Origin: an uncultured Pelagimonas sp.
GTDB taxonomy: Bacteria > Pseudomonadota > Alphaproteobacteria > Rhodobacterales > Rhodobacteraceae
Direction: 5' to 3'
Length of the DNA: 64,000 bases
NCBI GenBank assembly: GCA_947497905.1
Contig: CANMIH010000001.1
Span: 744,001 to 808,000, forward strand
In this document: positions 62,051-64,000 of the stretch, piece after piece
How the letters are laid out: each line of letters opens with the position of its first letter
Position numbering within the stretch: the first letter of the stretch is position 1
Position numbers and translations under genes: made by a program
Notes under the pieces: generated by a model
Told to the model about the DNA's origin: nothing
Seen by the model: the letters and a program-made list of their open reading frames with translations, nothing else
The model's database searches: none

Positions 62051-64000
62051 TCAGAGCAGAGCTTTGACTTTTTCCGCAACATTCTCGGCGGTGATGCCGA
62101 ATTTTTCGTACAGCGTGCCTGCCGGAGCGGAGGCACCAAAGCCTTCCATGCCAACAAAGTCGGATTTCTTGGCGCTGCCACGCTCGCCGCTCAACCAGCG
62201 GTCCCAACCCATGCGGATCGAGGCTTCGACAGCGACGCGAACCGGGCCTGCGGGCGGCAGAACGCGGCGGCGATAGCTTTCGTCCTGCTGTTCAAACAGT
62301 TCCCAGCACGGCATCGAAACAACGCGGGTGCCAATACCTTCGGCCTGCAGCAGATCGCGGGCGGCCAGAGCGATGGCCACTTCCGAACCGGTCGCCATGA
62401 TGATCGCCTGACGCTTGCCTTCGGCTTCGGCCAGAACATAGGCACCTTTTTCCACCAGGTTGGCGGTCTTGTGCTCGGTGCGCACGGTCGGCACACCCTG
62501 ACGGGTCAGCGACAGGACCGAGGGAGTTCCGGTCTGGCGCAGCGCGATTTCCCAGGCCTCAGCGGTTTCAACCGCATCCGCAGGACGGAACACCATAGTG
62601 TTGGGTGTCGAGCGCGAGATGGCGAGATGTTCCACCGGCTGGTGGGTTGGGCCGTCTTCACCCAGACCAATCGAGTCGTGGGTCATAACAAAGACCGAAG
62701 GGATCTTCATCAGAGCCGCCAGACGCATCGGTGGGCGGGCATAGTCGGTGAAGGCCATGAAGGTGCCGCCGTAGGGGCGGATACCGCCGTGCAGCGCCAT
62801 GCCGTTCATTGCCGAGCTCATGCCGTGCTCGCGGATACCCCAGTACACGTAACGACCTTTGCGGTTGTCGGTGTCAAACACGCCCATATCGGCGGTTTTG
62901 GTGTTGTTGGATCCGGTCAGGTCTGCCGAACCACCACAGGTTTCCGGCATGATCGGGTTGATCGCTGCCAGAGCCTTTTCCGACGCGGCGCGGGTCGCCA
63001 GTTTGGGCTGCTCTTCGCTGATCGCCTTTTTGAAGGCTTTCACAGTGGCCGACAGCTTTTTGGGCGCTTCGCCGGTCATAGTGCGGGTGAATTCGCGCTG
63101 ACGGCTTTCGCTTTGCGCGGCAAAGGTGGCTTCCCACTCTTCGCGGGCGGCTGCGCCACGGCTGCCAACCTCTTCCCACCAGGTTTTGATCTCGGCAGGC
63201 ACTTCAAATGCGCCCGAGGTCCAGCCCCAGTTGGCTTTGGCTGTGTCGTTCTGCTCACCATTGGTCAGCGCGCCGTGGCCCTTCGAGGTGTCCTGAGCGG
63301 CGTGACCCAATGCGATGTGGGTTTTGCAGGCGATCATCGACGGACGGCCGTCTTTCTTGGCAGCGGTAATGGCGGCATCGATTTCGGCGGCGTCATGACC
63401 GTCGATTTCCTGCACGTGCCAGCCTGAGGCCTTGAAGCGTGCCACCTGATCGGTGCGATCCGACAGCGACACCTTGCCGTCGATGGTGATGTCGTTGTTG
63501 TCCCAGAAGACAATCAGGTTGCCCAGCTCATAGCGGCCGGCAATACCGATGGCTTCCTGGCTCACACCTTCCATCAGGCAACCGTCGCCTGCGATGACAT
63601 AGGTGTGGTGGTTGACCAGCTTTTTGCCAAAGCGGCCACGCAGCATTTCTTCCGCCATGGCGAAACCAACCGAGTTGGCGATGCCCTGACCCAGTGGGCC
63701 AGTGGTGGTTTCAACGGCTTTCAGCAGGAAGTTCTCGGGGTGACCGGCGGTTTTTGCGCCCCACTGGCGGAAGTTTTTCACTTCGTCCAGTGTCACCTCG
63801 GGATCGCCGCAGAGATAAAGCAGCGAGTAGATCAGCATCGAGCCGTGGCCCGCCGACAGGATGAACCGGTCGCGGTCGTGCCATTCGGGGTTCTTGGCGT
63901 CGAATTTCAGGTGGTTCGAAAACAGAACCGTGGCGACATCGGCCATGCCAATTGGCATACCGGAGTGGCCCGAATTTGCGGCGGTCACCGCATCCAGGGT
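62051..64000 (-). CDS. tkt: Transketolase (5' end beyond the window)
   Basis: About 650 C-terminal residues are visible on the minus strand; the start lies outside. The thiamine diphosphate enzyme moves two-carbon units in the pentose phosphate and Calvin cycles. Motifs include [59 protein letters not shown] with [15 protein letters not shown] (ThDP-magnesium), [19 protein letters not shown] (catalytic Glu), [32 protein letters not shown] and the C-terminal domain ending VAEKVKALL. Because frame continues to base 64000 without a stop, the gene is partial only by window edge. Confidence 0.95.
   Translation of the reverse strand, partial: TLDAVTAANSGHSGMPIGMADVATVLFSNHLKFDAKNPEWHDRDRFILSAGHGSMLIYSLLYLCGDPEVTLDEVKNFRQWGAKTAGHPENFLLKAVETTTGPLGQGIANSVGFAMAEEMLRGRFGKKLVNHHTYVIAGDGCLMEGVSQEAIGIAGRYELGNLIVFWDNNDITIDGKVSLSDRTDQVARFKASGWHVQEIDGHDAAEIDAAITAAKKDGRPSMIACKTHIALGHAAQDTSKGHGALTNGEQNDTAKANWGWTSGAFEVPAEIKTWWEEVGSRGAAAREEWEATFAAQSESRQREFTRTMTGEAPKKLSATVKAFKKAISEEQPKLATRAASEKALAAINPIMPETCGGSADLTGSNNTKTADMGVFDTDNRKGRYVYWGIREHGMSSAMNGMALHGGIRPYGGTFMAFTDYARPPMRLAALMKIPSVFVMTHDSIGLGEDGPTHQPVEHLAISRSTPNTMVFRPADAVETAEAWEIALRQTGTPSVLSLTRQGVPTVRTEHKTANLVEKGAYVLAEAEGKRQAIIMATGSEVAIALAARDLLQAEGIGTRVVSMPCWELFEQQDESYRRRVLPPAGPVRVAVEASIRMGWDRWLSGERGSAKKSDFVGMEGFGASAPAGTLYEKFGITAENVAEKVKALL

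Overview
This window is a 64 kb stretch of ordinary, mostly core chromosome from an alphaproteobacterium of the Rhodobacteraceae, most likely the marine Roseobacter group. That assignment is inferred from gene content and order: an interrupted nuo operon, the uppS-to-lpxB envelope cluster using LpxI, monofunctional BirA next to CoaX and RNase J, paralogous dimethylglycine/sarcosine dehydrogenase-type enzymes, and an RTX/Hint-domain secreted protein. No species can be named from the sequence alone.

Layout. 1-7.5 kb: the distal half of the respiratory complex I operon (end of nuoI, nuoJ, K, L, M, N), with extra small genes inserted between nuoI-nuoJ and nuoJ-nuoK. 7.6-10.8 kb: birA, coaX, rnj. 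10.9-14.6 kb: a convergent DEAD-box helicase, tgt, and two non-coding stretches around a 37-codon small gene. 14.6-18.4 kb: lon behind a probable heat-shock promoter, a small exported protein, an HU-like protein with an acidic extension, tRNA-Val(UAC) and tRNA-Thr(GGU). 18.4-23.4 kb: an accessory-looking segment with an 883-bp non-coding stretch, a 1166-residue repeat/RTX/Hint protein and a receiver-like protein lacking the phospho-acceptor aspartate. 23.4-29.7 kb: a MocA-like nucleotidyltransferase and two FAD/GcvT dehydrogenases flanking a YceI-like protein. 29.8-36.2 kb: CNNM/CorC-like protein, xerD, two envelope proteins of unknown function, aroK-aroB and ssb. 36.3-39.2 kb: a lytic transglycosylase and two tandem paralogous membrane proteins with a PilZ-like cytoplasmic part. 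39.2-47.5 kb: a peptide/nickel-type ABC importer operon, an AraC regulator and miaA. 47.6-60.7 kb: pyrH, a GlxA-type regulator, frr, uppS, cdsA, dxr, rseP, a 43-codon membrane peptide, bamA, an OmpH/Skp chaperone, fabZ, lpxA, lpxI, lpxB. 60.8-64 kb: an MFS transporter and the 3' part of a transketolase.

How the genes work together. Three functional blocks dominate: energy conservation (nuo), outer-membrane biogenesis (undecaprenyl-PP and phospholipid precursors, isoprenoid step Dxr, BamA, Skp and lipid A synthesis in one co-directional run) and one-carbon/methylated-amine catabolism. Short 4-base or 1-base overlaps between consecutive genes are common and imply translational coupling. Intrinsic terminators are clear and mark most transcription unit ends.

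Best candidates for something undescribed: the tandem periplasm-TM-PilZ-like pair (37.0-39.2 kb), the Hint/RTX protein followed by a degenerate receiver (19.3-23.4 kb), the extra genes inside the nuo operon, and two unlisted-size small genes at 14.19 kb and 54.23 kb. I found no CRISPR array, prophage, insertion sequence or obvious pseudogene.
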